Assembly (NCBI GenBank): GCA_947587565.1
Contig: CANPYA010000025.1
Span: 1-12,589 of the forward strand
Direction: 5' to 3'
Source: an uncultured Bacilli bacterium
GTDB taxonomy: Bacteria; Bacillota_I; Bacilli_A; RF39; UBA660
DNA length: 12,589 nucleotides
Shown here: in pieces, positions 6,513 through 12,589 of the stretch
How positions within the stretch are numbered: the stretch's first letter is position 1
Layout: every line of letters starts with the position of its first letter
The notes under the pieces: generated by a model
Seen by the model: the letters and a program-made list of their open reading frames with translations, nothing else
What the model was told of the DNA's origin: nothing
Databases searched by the model: none
Position numbers and translations under genes: made by a program

Positions 6513-7517
6513 TTACCTTCCTTCAGTACAAGAATTAACATATTCATTAAGTTCTGGTAATTGTAAAGCACTTTCCATTAATGCATTTAATTCTTCAGCT
6601 TCTCTAAATCTTTCATCTTCATAGGCATATGGGAAGGCAATTTCATAAGTAGCATAAATAATACCATTTTTAACAAATAACCAATCATAATGGGTATTAA
6701 TTATTGCATTATTATTAAATTCTTCATCATCTGTTAAATGTTCTGGATTATTATGTTGAGCATTAAAGATATTTTCGGCAAATATTCTAATACATTGATG
6801 AAGTTTATTAAATCCTTCTTCATTAGTAGGATCTTGCATTACTTTAAGTAATAATTCGGAATATTGTTTATTAAAATTATAAATATCACTATTTTCTCTA
6901 GCTAAATAAGGTAAAACATTGATTGCTTTTAAATCTTCTTCTGTAACTGTACCAAATAAATAATTAGTTACAATTTGATTAACTGTTCCATAAATTAAAT
7001 CAGCAACATCTACTTCTTTATCTTTATTATCGATTGCTCTTAAAATATCCGCAATTTGATTAATGTCTAAATCTTTAAAGAAATAATTAGCTTTTAAAAT
7101 ATGCGCATTATTTACACAGAAGACAACGTCTTCCGGAGTCATATTTAATGTTAAACGAGCATTTTCATAATCTTGTAAATAAACATATTTGAAATCATTA
7201 GTATAAATATAGTTTTCAACAGGTGCAATATAAGGAAGATCTAATAAATCATTAATTGCTTCAGCAGAGAAATTCTTAGCTATTTGCATCGCACTATATT
7301 CACTGTAACCAACTTTAACTAATTTTCGCATTGCATCTAAATTAACACTAGTAGTATCACTTTCTAAGTTTTCTTCTTCAAGTGTTATATTAGCAATTGT
7401 ATCAGTTGGAACTGGATCAGTTTCTTGCTTTTCTTCAGATTTACCACAACCAGTTAAGAACATAGTGGCGAGTAACGTACTGGCAATTCCACGTTTAATT
7501 TTATTATATTCACTCAT
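6513..7517 (-). CDS. Putative lipoprotein of unknown function
   Basis: A 334-residue protein with a lipoprotein signal: KIKRG, a hydrophobic stretch and the lipobox LTGC (residues 21-24), then an acidic, Glu/Thr-rich linker to about residue 55. It should be lipid-anchored outside the membrane. The mature part is mainly helical. Residues about 60-130 (LVKVGYSEYSAMQIAK through EDVVFCVN) loosely recall the helical N-terminal region of Firmicute M15 carboxypeptidase-like proteins, but no catalytic motif follows, so I give no function. I choose the ATG at 7517: GGGGGT at 7530-7525 can pair with the anti-Shine-Dalgarno (one G-U), 8-9 nt away. The in-frame ATG at 7532 has no ribosome site. It is first in an operon with the cysteine-repeat protein (5-bp gap) and has a strong promoter. 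Confidence 0.85.
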   Translation of the reverse strand: MSEYNKIKRGIASTLLATMFLTGCGKSEEKQETDPVPTDTIANITLEEENLESDTTSVNLDAMRKLVKVGYSEYSAMQIAKNFSAEAINDLLDLPYIAPVENYIYTNDFKYVYLQDYENARLTLNMTPEDVVFCVNNAHILKANYFFKDLDINQIADILRAIDNKDKEVDVADLIYGTVNQIVTNYLFGTVTEEDLKAINVLPYLARENSDIYNFNKQYSELLLKVMQDPTNEEGFNKLHQCIRIFAENIFNAQHNNPEHLTDDEEFNNNAIINTHYDWLFVKNGIIYATYEIAFPYAYEDERFREAEELNALMESALQLPELNEYVNSCTEGR

Positions 7518-7550
7518 TTCATATACCCCCATTTCGTGAATTTGTCATCT

Positions 7551-7579
7551 ATAATACCATTTATAAGCTAGTTTGTCAA
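7551..7579 (-). promoter_or_regulatory. Promoter of the lipoprotein operon
   Basis: On the minus strand, a consensus TTGACA (7579-7574), a 17-bp spacer and TATTAT (7556-7551) preceded by TGG (extended -10). The start is expected near 7544, giving a leader of about 27 nt to the ATG at 7517. This is one of the best promoters in the window and suggests strong expression. Confidence 0.75.
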
Positions 7580-7592
7580 ATTAAATACCACG

Positions 7593-7684
7593 AAAAAAGA
7601 GAAAGCAAAATGGAAAAACAGTAAATTTAATAATTTGTATAGTATGAAATATTCTAAATTTACAAGAAAAGATATGCTTTCTCC
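7593..7684 (-). ncRNA. Candidate 92-nt small RNA
   Basis: A minus-strand promoter at 7691-7720 would start a transcript at G7684. Its first bases GAGAAAGCA (7683-7675) pair perfectly with UGCUUUCUC (7607-7599), which runs straight into six U residues (7598-7593). Inside, GUAAAUUUA (7663-7655) pairs with UAAAUUUAC (7629-7621), leaving an 11/13-nt internal loop and a 25-nt end loop. So the 5' end, the 3' end and the U tract fit one closed RNA. It lies just upstream of the lipoprotein promoter on the same strand. No reading frame or known family was recognised. The closing stem spans a long loop, so it is not a textbook terminator. Confidence 0.35.
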
Positions 7685-7690
7685 GTATTT

Positions 7691-7720
7691 ATAATACCAT
7701 TTTTAGAAAATATTTGTAAA
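7691..7720 (-). promoter_or_regulatory. Promoter of the candidate small RNA
   Basis: On the minus strand, TTTACA (7720-7715), an 18-bp spacer and TATTAT (7696-7691), again preceded by TGG as an extended -10. The 13 bp around the -10 (7690-7702) repeat exactly at 7550-7562 around the lipoprotein promoter -10, 140 bp away. Confidence 0.45.
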
Positions 7721-7754
7721 TATAAAATCTAAATTATTAAAAATTTTAGTAATT

Positions 7755-7781
7755 AAAAGGTGTAGCAATACATCTTTTTTT
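7755..7781 (+). terminator. Orphan terminator with GCAA loop upstream of popT
   Basis: AAAAGGTGTA (7755-7764) pairs with TACATCTTTT (7769-7778), ten pairs with one G-T, around the loop GCAA, followed by T to 7781. No plus-strand gene ends nearby. It lies only 38 bp before the popT start, so it may be a leader attenuator or end an unrecognised short transcript. A weak -10 (TATGAT, 7781-7786, or TAGAAT, 7786-7791) for popT overlaps or follows it. Confidence 0.6.
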
Positions 7782-7818
7782 ATGATAGAATTATGGAAGA
7801 GAGATTGGTGGAAAAAGT

Positions 7819-8730
7819 ATGAAAAAATTAAAAGAATATGTAATTAATTTTATTAATGGTTTTTGTATGTCTTTAGCGGATAGTGTACCGGGTGTATCTG
7901 GTGGGACGGTAGCTTTTATTTTAGGATTTTATGATAAGTTTATTACTTCTTTAGACGATTTATTTAGAGGTAGTATGAATAAAAAGAAAGAAGCCTTAAA
8001 ATATTTATTTAAAATTGGTATTGGTTGGGTAGTAGGTTTACTTTCAGCAGTATTATTCTTATCAAGTATTTTTGATAAACATATCTATGCCATGAGTTCT
8101 TTATTTTTAGGTTTTATTATCTTTGCTATTCCCATTGTTATTAAAGAAGAAAAAGATAATTTAAAAGGGCATTATACTAATTTAATTTATTTAGTTTTAG
8201 GAGCTCTTTTAGTAATATTAATTACTTATTTAAATAGAAGTGGGGTAAGTAGTTTTAATTTTAATCTAGATAGTTTTAATATTGGCACAATTGTTTATGT
8301 CTTTTTAGCCGCTACTATTGCGATATCTGCGATGATTTTACCAGGAGTTTCAGGTTCCACGATGTTACTTATTTTTGGCCTATATTTTCCAATTATTAAT
8401 AAGATAAAAGATTTCTTACATTTAGATTTTAGTACGATACCTATTTTAGTAGTCTTTGGTTTAGGAATGATTTTTGGAATTTTATATTTTACAAAATTAT
8501 TAAGAAAATGTTTAGAAAAAAGAAGAAGTGCCACCATATATGCAGTGCTTGGCATGATGCTTGCATCTTTATATTCCATTGTTATGGGACCAACTACTTT
8601 AGATAATCCCCTTCCATATTTAACTTTTAAAGAATTCAGTATTTTCTATTTTATCTTAGGTGGTTTAATAATCTTTGCTTTAGAAGGACTTAAAAACTTT
8701 TTAACGAAAGATAATGTTACAAAAGAGTAA
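7819..8730 (+). CDS. popT: DUF368 polyprenyl-phosphate transporter (PopT family)
   Basis: A 303-residue polytopic membrane protein of the DUF368 family. Members studied in other bacteria recycle undecaprenyl phosphate across the cytoplasmic membrane for cell wall synthesis. The two family signatures are present as an internal repeat: ADSVPGVSGGTVAFILGFYD from about residue 20 and AMILPGVSGSTMLLIFGLYF from about residue 171. About eight hydrophobic segments are visible. Length is normal. GGTGG at 7807-7811, 7 nt before the ATG, fixes the start. The gene stands alone behind an orphan terminator hairpin. Its last 14 bp overlap the end of the convergent MscS gene and no terminator is seen. The presence of this transporter implies that the organism makes peptidoglycan. 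Family assignment is firm; substrate is inferred from the family. Confidence 0.93.
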   Translation: MKKLKEYVINFINGFCMSLADSVPGVSGGTVAFILGFYDKFITSLDDLFRGSMNKKKEALKYLFKIGIGWVVGLLSAVLFLSSIFDKHIYAMSSLFLGFIIFAIPIVIKEEKDNLKGHYTNLIYLVLGALLVILITYLNRSGVSSFNFNLDSFNIGTIVYVFLAATIAISAMILPGVSGSTMLLIFGLYFPIINKIKDFLHLDFSTIPILVVFGLGMIFGILYFTKLLRKCLEKRRSATIYAVLGMMLASLYSIVMGPTTLDNPLPYLTFKEFSIFYFILGGLIIFALEGLKNFLTKDNVTKE

Positions 8731-9553
8731 TGTTGTCTTTTTTAAATTCTTTGATTATGGCTTCAGTTATAGCACTTTCCACAATTCTTTGCTTTTTGGG
8801 GTGAATTAAAAAACGCATACTTAATTCTAATTTATCATTAACTATTTTAGTATAAATAATAGGTGTTAGTTTATTATAATAAATCCGATAATTAGAACTA
8901 GATTTATTTATTTCTTTTTGGGCTTTTTTGGGAGTTTCTTTAATTATTTCATTGTTATTTAAAATATTGTTTAAGATATCCATTATTTTTGTTACATCTG
9001 CATTTAATGAAACATAAATATTTACTTCATCCCAAATATATTTAAAAGCGGTATTATAATTTTTAATTTTATCGGAAAAAATAACGGTATTTGGGATATG
9101 AATAATTTTGCCACTACTTTGGGTAGTGCTTTCTAAAACTTCTAATATTTCAAAACTTAAAAAATTTAAATTAACAACATCTCCGATTAAATCCCCAATT
9201 TGAATGCGATCTTCCACTTTAATAGGTTTAGCAATTTTAATATATAAACCACAGAAATAATTATAAATAATATCTCTTAAAGCTAAAGTTAAGGCGGCGG
9301 ATATAAAACTAATAAGCGTAATAAAATGTTCTAATTTTTGATACCAAATAATTAAAAATATAAAGATATAGATAATGATAAATAAAGTTTTTTGCCATTT
9401 ATTAATAAAATATTTTTCTTTTTCATCATTTATTTTTTGATTAAATTTAGAAAGAATATACCACATAATTTTTAAGATAAAGAAAAATAGGAGAGAATAA
9501 AAAGTATTTTTAAGATAGATATTAGTTTTTAAAAAGTTTATAATTATAGCCAT
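8717..9553 (-). CDS. MscS-family mechanosensitive ion channel
   Basis: A 278-residue small-conductance mechanosensitive channel that opens under membrane tension to release solutes in hypo-osmotic shock. Hydrophobic segments lie at about 14-34, 55-71 and 76-100, the last being the pore helix, running into ALRDIIYNYFCGLYI. The beta domain follows (RIQIGDLIGDVVNL, 116-129), with the family signature IPNTVIFSDKIKNY at 153-166, equivalent to IPNxxI in MscS, then the alpha/beta C-terminal domain. Length is close to that of E. coli MscS. The ATG has no Shine-Dalgarno. A TATAAT ends 5 nt before it, so the mRNA is probably leaderless. It diverges from the MBL hydrolase gene and overlaps the end of convergent popT by 14 bp. 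Confidence 0.93.
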   Translation of the reverse strand: MAIIINFLKTNIYLKNTFYSLLFFFILKIMWYILSKFNQKINDEKEKYFINKWQKTLFIIIYIFIFLIIWYQKLEHFITLISFISAALTLALRDIIYNYFCGLYIKIAKPIKVEDRIQIGDLIGDVVNLNFLSFEILEVLESTTQSSGKIIHIPNTVIFSDKIKNYNTAFKYIWDEVNIYVSLNADVTKIMDILNNILNNNEIIKETPKKAQKEINKSSSNYRIYYNKLTPIIYTKIVNDKLELSMRFLIHPKKQRIVESAITEAIIKEFKKDNITLL

Positions 9554-9564
9554 ATTTAATTATA
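9553..9564 (-). promoter_or_regulatory. -10 element of the leaderless MscS gene
   Basis: On the minus strand, a consensus TATAAT (9564-9559) ends 5 nt before the ATG at 9553, so transcription should begin at or within a base or two of the start codon. No -35 or Shine-Dalgarno was found. Confidence 0.4.
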
Positions 9565-9583
9565 TGCGAATGTTTGGTATAAT
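9555..9583 (+). promoter_or_regulatory. Promoter of the MBL hydrolase gene
   Basis: TTTAAT (9555-9560), a 17-bp spacer and TATAAT (9578-9583), with an extended -10 (TGG before TATAAT). The start is expected near 9590, leaving a 16-nt leader with the Shine-Dalgarno. The -35 region overlaps the divergent MscS -10, so the two promoters may compete. Confidence 0.65.
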
Positions 9584-9605
9584 ATTTAAAGAAAAAGGTG
9601 ATATT

Positions 9606-10481
9606 ATGCAAGAATTAGTTAAATTAGGCGAAAAGACTTATGTTTTACTTGAACACACGAATGTGGGATTTTATTTAGTAAATGATAATGAAGTAGTAGT
9701 AATTGATACAGGAAGTTCTAAAGATAGTGCCAAATTAATTGATAAAATTTTAGTTGAGAATAATTGGCATTTAAAATGTATTATTAATACCCATAGTCAT
9801 GCCGATCATATGGGTGGTAATGCTTATTTAGAAAATAAATATAATGTTAAAGCTTATTCATCAAGTATGGAAAGTTTTATTTGTAATAATCCTATTTTAG
9901 AACCATCTTTACTTTATAGCGCTGCTCCCGTTAAAGAGTTAAAAAATCATTTATTAATGGCGAAACCTAGTCATTCACTGGATATTAATGAGTTAGATAT
10001 TCCAGGAATTGAAGTTCTTGATTTAAAAGGACACGCTATAGGTCAAATAGGTATTCTTACTAGTGATGACGTACTTTTTACAGGGGATGCATATACTAGT
10101 ACAAAAATACTCGAAAAATACGCTATTCAATATAATTATGATATAGAAGAATACATAAATACTTTAGATTATCTACTTACAACTGATTATAAATATTATG
10201 TGCCATCTCATGGAGAAGTAGAAGAAAATTGTAAAAATACAGTAATGATTAATAAAGAGAATGCTTTAAAAATAGAAGATTATCTTTTAAAAATTCTCCA
10301 AGAAGAAAAAAGTTTTGCTAATCTTTTAAGTCAAGTATTTAATGATTATCATATTACTAATAATTTAATGCAATATCATTTAATCGGTTCAACTATTAAG
10401 GCGTTTTTAGCGAAACTAAATAATGCTGGCAAAGTAGAAATAACAGTAAGAAATGGTGAAATGTATATTAAAGCTATTTAA
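9606..10481 (+). CDS. MBL-fold metallo-hydrolase with C-terminal winged helix
   Basis: A 291-residue metallo-beta-lactamase-fold hydrolase, predicted cytoplasmic with two metal ions. Metal ligands are complete: HSHADH (His63, His65, Asp67, His68), His143 in GHAIGQ, Asp161 in TGDAY and His202 in PSHGE. The C-terminal 60 or so residues (from about LLKILQEEK) look like the winged-helix tail found in LACTB2-like MBL proteins. The substrate is not evident; nuclease or thioester hydrolase are both possible, and nothing suggests antibiotic resistance. I start it at 9606 (MQELVKLGEKTYVLL), with AAAGGTG at 9594-9600. The longer in-frame start at 9564 precedes the -10 element and cannot be in the mRNA. 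It diverges from the MscS gene and overlaps the convergent helicase gene by 8 bp. Confidence 0.9.
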   Translation: MQELVKLGEKTYVLLEHTNVGFYLVNDNEVVVIDTGSSKDSAKLIDKILVENNWHLKCIINTHSHADHMGGNAYLENKYNVKAYSSSMESFICNNPILEPSLLYSAAPVKELKNHLLMAKPSHSLDINELDIPGIEVLDLKGHAIGQIGILTSDDVLFTGDAYTSTKILEKYAIQYNYDIEEYINTLDYLLTTDYKYYVPSHGEVEENCKNTVMINKENALKIEDYLLKILQEEKSFANLLSQVFNDYHITNNLMQYHLIGSTIKAFLAKLNNAGKVEITVRNGEMYIKAI

Positions 10482-11925
10482 AGCAAGGAATATTACCAAG
10501 TTTGTTTTTAGTAATCCTTTTAATTTCTTTAATGAATGGGGAAGAATTACTTTTTTCATAGAGTAAAAAGGTACTTTCTTTGCATCTTGTAATAGCGACA
10601 TAAAATAGTCTTCTTTCTTCGGCATAGGGAATTTCATTATCGGGATATAATTTATTAATTAAAGAATTGTTTTCAATTTTATTCGGAAATCCTAAAGTTT
10701 CATTATTACAATTTAAAACAATAACGTATTCAGCTTCAAGCCCTTTAGAACGATGCACTGTAAAATATTTTATTTCTTTATTTTGATAGTGAATAATACT
10801 ACCATCAAAATTAAAAGTATTATCTAAATAAGGGTAGATATCTTTATTATTACGACCTAAAACCATAATATCATTAGAAATATTGATAAGATGATTAATT
10901 ACTTTTTTAAAAGTGGTTATTTTATTTTGGTATGGACAAAATATTAAAGGTGTAGCATTAGTTTTAAAAGCGGCCAGATTTTTAGTTATTTGATAAGGAT
11001 TTTTTAATATAAATGTTGATGCTAAACTAATAAGTTCGGTACTATTCCGATAAGTATTAACTAGTTTAATTGTTTTAACATTATTAAAAAATTTGGGAAA
11101 ATTAATAAATAAACTAATATTACAACCACTAAAACGATAGATAGATTGCCAATCATCCCCTACCACAATAATTAAAGCATTAGTATATTTAATAATTTCT
11201 TTGATTAAATTAAGCCTTATTAAAGAAGTATCTTGAAATTCATCAATAATTATATATTTAAAATGTAGGTTAGCATCTTTAACCCTTTTAGTGGCTGTTA
11301 ATATTAAGTCATCAAAATCACAAGTTTGCGTACTATGTTTTTCGTTTAAGTACTTTAAATAGATTTCAAATATAATTGTTAGAATTTGTTTTTCTAATTT
11401 TTTAAATTGGGGCAAGGCTATATTTTCTTTTTTGGAATCATTAGTTTGCCAAAGATTAATAAAAGTTTCAATGAATTTGGCAAAACTTAAAAATTCATTA
11501 CTTTCTAAAAAACGACTATATTTATAAGGATAGTTAAGATATTTTAAAATTATCTTTTGCTTTATTTTGGGCATTATTCGTAGTTCTTCTAAAATTAAAT
11601 AATTTAAGGTATTCGGGTTACAAATTGTATAAGTATAATTACTTTTATCTAAAATCATCATCGCAAGTTTATGAAAAGTATAAATATTGATATTACTCGT
11701 TATTTTCTTTTTTAAATCATTAACGGATGCATTAGTAAAAGAGATAACTAATATTTCATCCGGAGTTACTATTTTATTTTCCAGTAAATAATTGATTTTT
11801 CCAACAATCGTTAAAGTTTTACCAGAACCAGCACCTGCAATAACAATAGTATTTTCTTCATTATTTAATAGTTCCATTTGAAAGTCATCAAGGAAAAATT
11901 CGCCCACTTGATAGTTTTTAATCAT
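10474..11925 (-). CDS. SF1 DNA helicase, helicase IV (HelD)-like
   Basis: A 483-residue UvrD/Rep-type ATP-dependent 3'-to-5' helicase. Motifs in order: Q-motif Gln16, Walker A GAGSGKT (31-37), Ia SFTNASVNDLKKK (62-74), II DEFQDTS (228-234), III VGDDWQSIYRFSG (255-267), IV TYRN (291-294), V TVHRSKGLEAEYVIV (389-403) and VI EERRLFYVAITRCK (436-449). GDDWQSIYRFSG and the ending SSPFIKEIKR are typical of helicase IV rather than UvrD or PcrA. It lacks the roughly 200-residue N-terminal extension of E. coli HelD, so it is a compact form with a full motor. The Shine-Dalgarno AGAAAGG lies 8 nt before the ATG, under a promoter at 11948-11975. A repair or recombination role is inferred from the family. 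Its 3' end overlaps the MBL gene. Confidence 0.9.
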   Translation of the reverse strand: MIKNYQVGEFFLDDFQMELLNNEENTIVIAGAGSGKTLTIVGKINYLLENKIVTPDEILVISFTNASVNDLKKKITSNINIYTFHKLAMMILDKSNYTYTICNPNTLNYLILEELRIMPKIKQKIILKYLNYPYKYSRFLESNEFLSFAKFIETFINLWQTNDSKKENIALPQFKKLEKQILTIIFEIYLKYLNEKHSTQTCDFDDLILTATKRVKDANLHFKYIIIDEFQDTSLIRLNLIKEIIKYTNALIIVVGDDWQSIYRFSGCNISLFINFPKFFNNVKTIKLVNTYRNSTELISLASTFILKNPYQITKNLAAFKTNATPLIFCPYQNKITTFKKVINHLINISNDIMVLGRNNKDIYPYLDNTFNFDGSIIHYQNKEIKYFTVHRSKGLEAEYVIVLNCNNETLGFPNKIENNSLINKLYPDNEIPYAEERRLFYVAITRCKESTFLLYEKSNSSPFIKEIKRITKNKLGNIPCFK

Positions 11926-11947
11926 ACAAAAACCTTTCTAGCGAGAG

Positions 11948-11975
11948 ATAATATCTTTATCCCATCTTAACACAA
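11948..11975 (-). promoter_or_regulatory. Promoter of the helicase gene
   Basis: On the minus strand, TTGTGT (11975-11970), a 16-bp spacer and TATTAT (11953-11948); start expected near 11941, a few bases before the AGAAAGG ribosome site. Confidence 0.5.
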
Positions 11976-12023
11976 TTTGACATTTTAGAGCAAGTTATTT
12001 AGGAGAATATGCATTATTTATTG

Positions 12024-12036
12024 TATAATTAAATTG
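12024..12036 (+). promoter_or_regulatory. -10 element of the leaderless Nudix gene
   Basis: A consensus TATAAT (12024-12029) is followed by six bases (TAAATT) and then GTG at 12036, the same spacing as in the pseudouridine synthase gene. No -35 at the right distance; a TTGACA at 11977 is too far. No Shine-Dalgarno precedes either possible start. Confidence 0.45.
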
Positions 12037-12470
12037 TGATAGTTATGGAGAAGTTAAAAAGAGTAGTAGGCGTTGCCTTTATTGAAGATGGAAAATTATT
12101 AATTGTAAGATCCGTAAGAAGTAGTAAAACGGACTCTTGGACTTTAGTTGGTGGGGGAATTGAAACGGGTGAAACTGAGATAACCGCCGCTTTAAGAGAA
12201 GTTAATGAAGAAGTTGGGCAAGGATTTGAATTTTGTGAAGAAGATTTACTACCGATTATGTGTTTTAAAGAACTCGCGGCGAGTGATACCGATGTTATTA
12301 TTGAAATGAATTTATTTTTAACTCTTAAACCTATTCATGTTAGTTTAATTCCGAATGATGAAATATTAGAATACCATTGGTATAAAATTGGGGAAACCGA
12401 ATATAATTTATCGTCATCTATAAGAGAACATTTTTTGCCATATGCTATTCAAAAAGGGTTAATTTATTAA
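12036..12470 (+). CDS. Nudix (MutT-like) hydrolase
   Basis: A 144-residue Nudix hydrolase that cleaves a nucleoside diphosphate linked to another group. The Nudix box is perfect: Gly40, Glu46 and REVNEEVG (54-61), matching G-x5-E-x7-REUxEExGU, with the metal-binding glutamates at 58 and 59. Length fits a stand-alone domain, and MutT or NUDT-type sanitation enzymes are plausible; substrate not determined. The start is uncertain: GTG at 12036 coincides with the expected transcription start and would be leaderless, while ATG at 12045 (MEKLKRVVG, 141 residues) would have only a 9-nt leader without a Shine-Dalgarno and matches where homology would normally begin. It diverges from the helicase gene, with about 110 bp between. 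No clear terminator follows. Confidence 0.9.
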   Translation: MIVMEKLKRVVGVAFIEDGKLLIVRSVRSSKTDSWTLVGGGIETGETEITAALREVNEEVGQGFEFCEEDLLPIMCFKELAASDTDVIIEMNLFLTLKPIHVSLIPNDEILEYHWYKIGETEYNLSSSIREHFLPYAIQKGLIY

Positions 12471-12521
12471 GTAAATTTGACAAAAAATTGCAAAAATTTA
12501 TGAAAAAATACCAAAAACTTA

Positions 12522-12577
12522 TTGCATATTTAAATTTTGTATAGTATAATCTAAATTGTCTTGGAGAAACAAGACAA
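12522..12577 (+). promoter_or_regulatory. Strong promoter with hairpin at the transcript 5' end
   Basis: TTGCAT (12522-12527), a 17-bp spacer and TATAAT (12545-12550) predict a start near 12557. There TTGTCTTG (12556-12563) pairs perfectly with CAAGACAA (12570-12577) around GAGAAA, and the loop and stem edge contain GGAG. An ATG at 12582 opens a frame that leaves the window after two codons, so whether it is a gene start cannot be told. A TTGACA at 12477 may belong to a second, weaker upstream promoter. Confidence 0.55.
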
Positions 12578-12589
12578 ATTTATGGTGAT

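Noticed and set aside
8295..8579. Minus-strand reading frame inside popT
   Set aside because: Antisense shadow; the plus-strand frame carries the DUF368 motifs.
10416..10637. Minus-strand frame overlapping the ends of the MBL and helicase genes
   Set aside because: Out of phase with helicase motif VI coding sequence and lacks any supporting signal.
1..12589. UGA-as-tryptophan (mollicute) code
   Set aside because: Tryptophans in conserved positions are TGG and long conserved genes contain no in-frame TGA. None of the larger genes stops at TGA, but that is expected in AT-rich genomes.

Overview
The window is AT-rich DNA of low G+C Gram-positive character, most like an uncultured gut-type member of the Bacilli (RF39/Erysipelotrichia-like lineages are the best guess, from gene content and style only). 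Tryptophan is encoded by TGG and the eleven larger genes end in TAA or TAG, so I read it with the standard code. A PopT-type lipid carrier transporter implies a peptidoglycan wall, which argues against a wall-less mollicute.

Layout. Positions 1-68 hold a terminator for something upstream. Positions 100-405 hold a candidate type I toxin-antitoxin locus: a promoter, a structured leader, a 22-codon hydrophobic peptide gene, and a convergent antisense RNA with its own promoter and terminator. Positions 470-3080 are the conserved rpsO-pnp pair with an intergenic terminator. They are followed by a slipin gene (3121-3867) and an RluA-type pseudouridine synthase (3911-4573) that looks leaderless. A bidirectional terminator at 4574-4603 separates these from a minus-strand operon (4585-7517): a lipoprotein, then a 640-residue single-pass membrane protein with about 13 cysteine-pair repeats. 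The roughly 300-bp divergent region 7518-7818 holds the operon promoter, a candidate small RNA on the minus strand, and an orphan GCAA-loop terminator ahead of popT.

The rest is single genes arranged as two convergent pairs with overlapping 3' ends: popT/MscS channel and MBL hydrolase/helicase IV-like protein. The MscS and MBL genes share a compact divergent promoter region. A Nudix hydrolase gene, also apparently leaderless, comes next. The window closes with a strong promoter whose transcript would start on an 8-bp hairpin.

Functional themes. RNA metabolism: S15, PNPase, pseudouridine synthase. Envelope: slipin, PopT, MscS channel, lipoprotein, cysteine-repeat surface protein. Housekeeping hydrolases and repair: MBL, Nudix, SF1 helicase. 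The items most likely to be undescribed are the toxin-antitoxin candidate, the lipoprotein plus cysteine-repeat operon, and the 7593-7684 small RNA. All regulatory and RNA calls come from reading the sequence by eye, without structure prediction or homology search.
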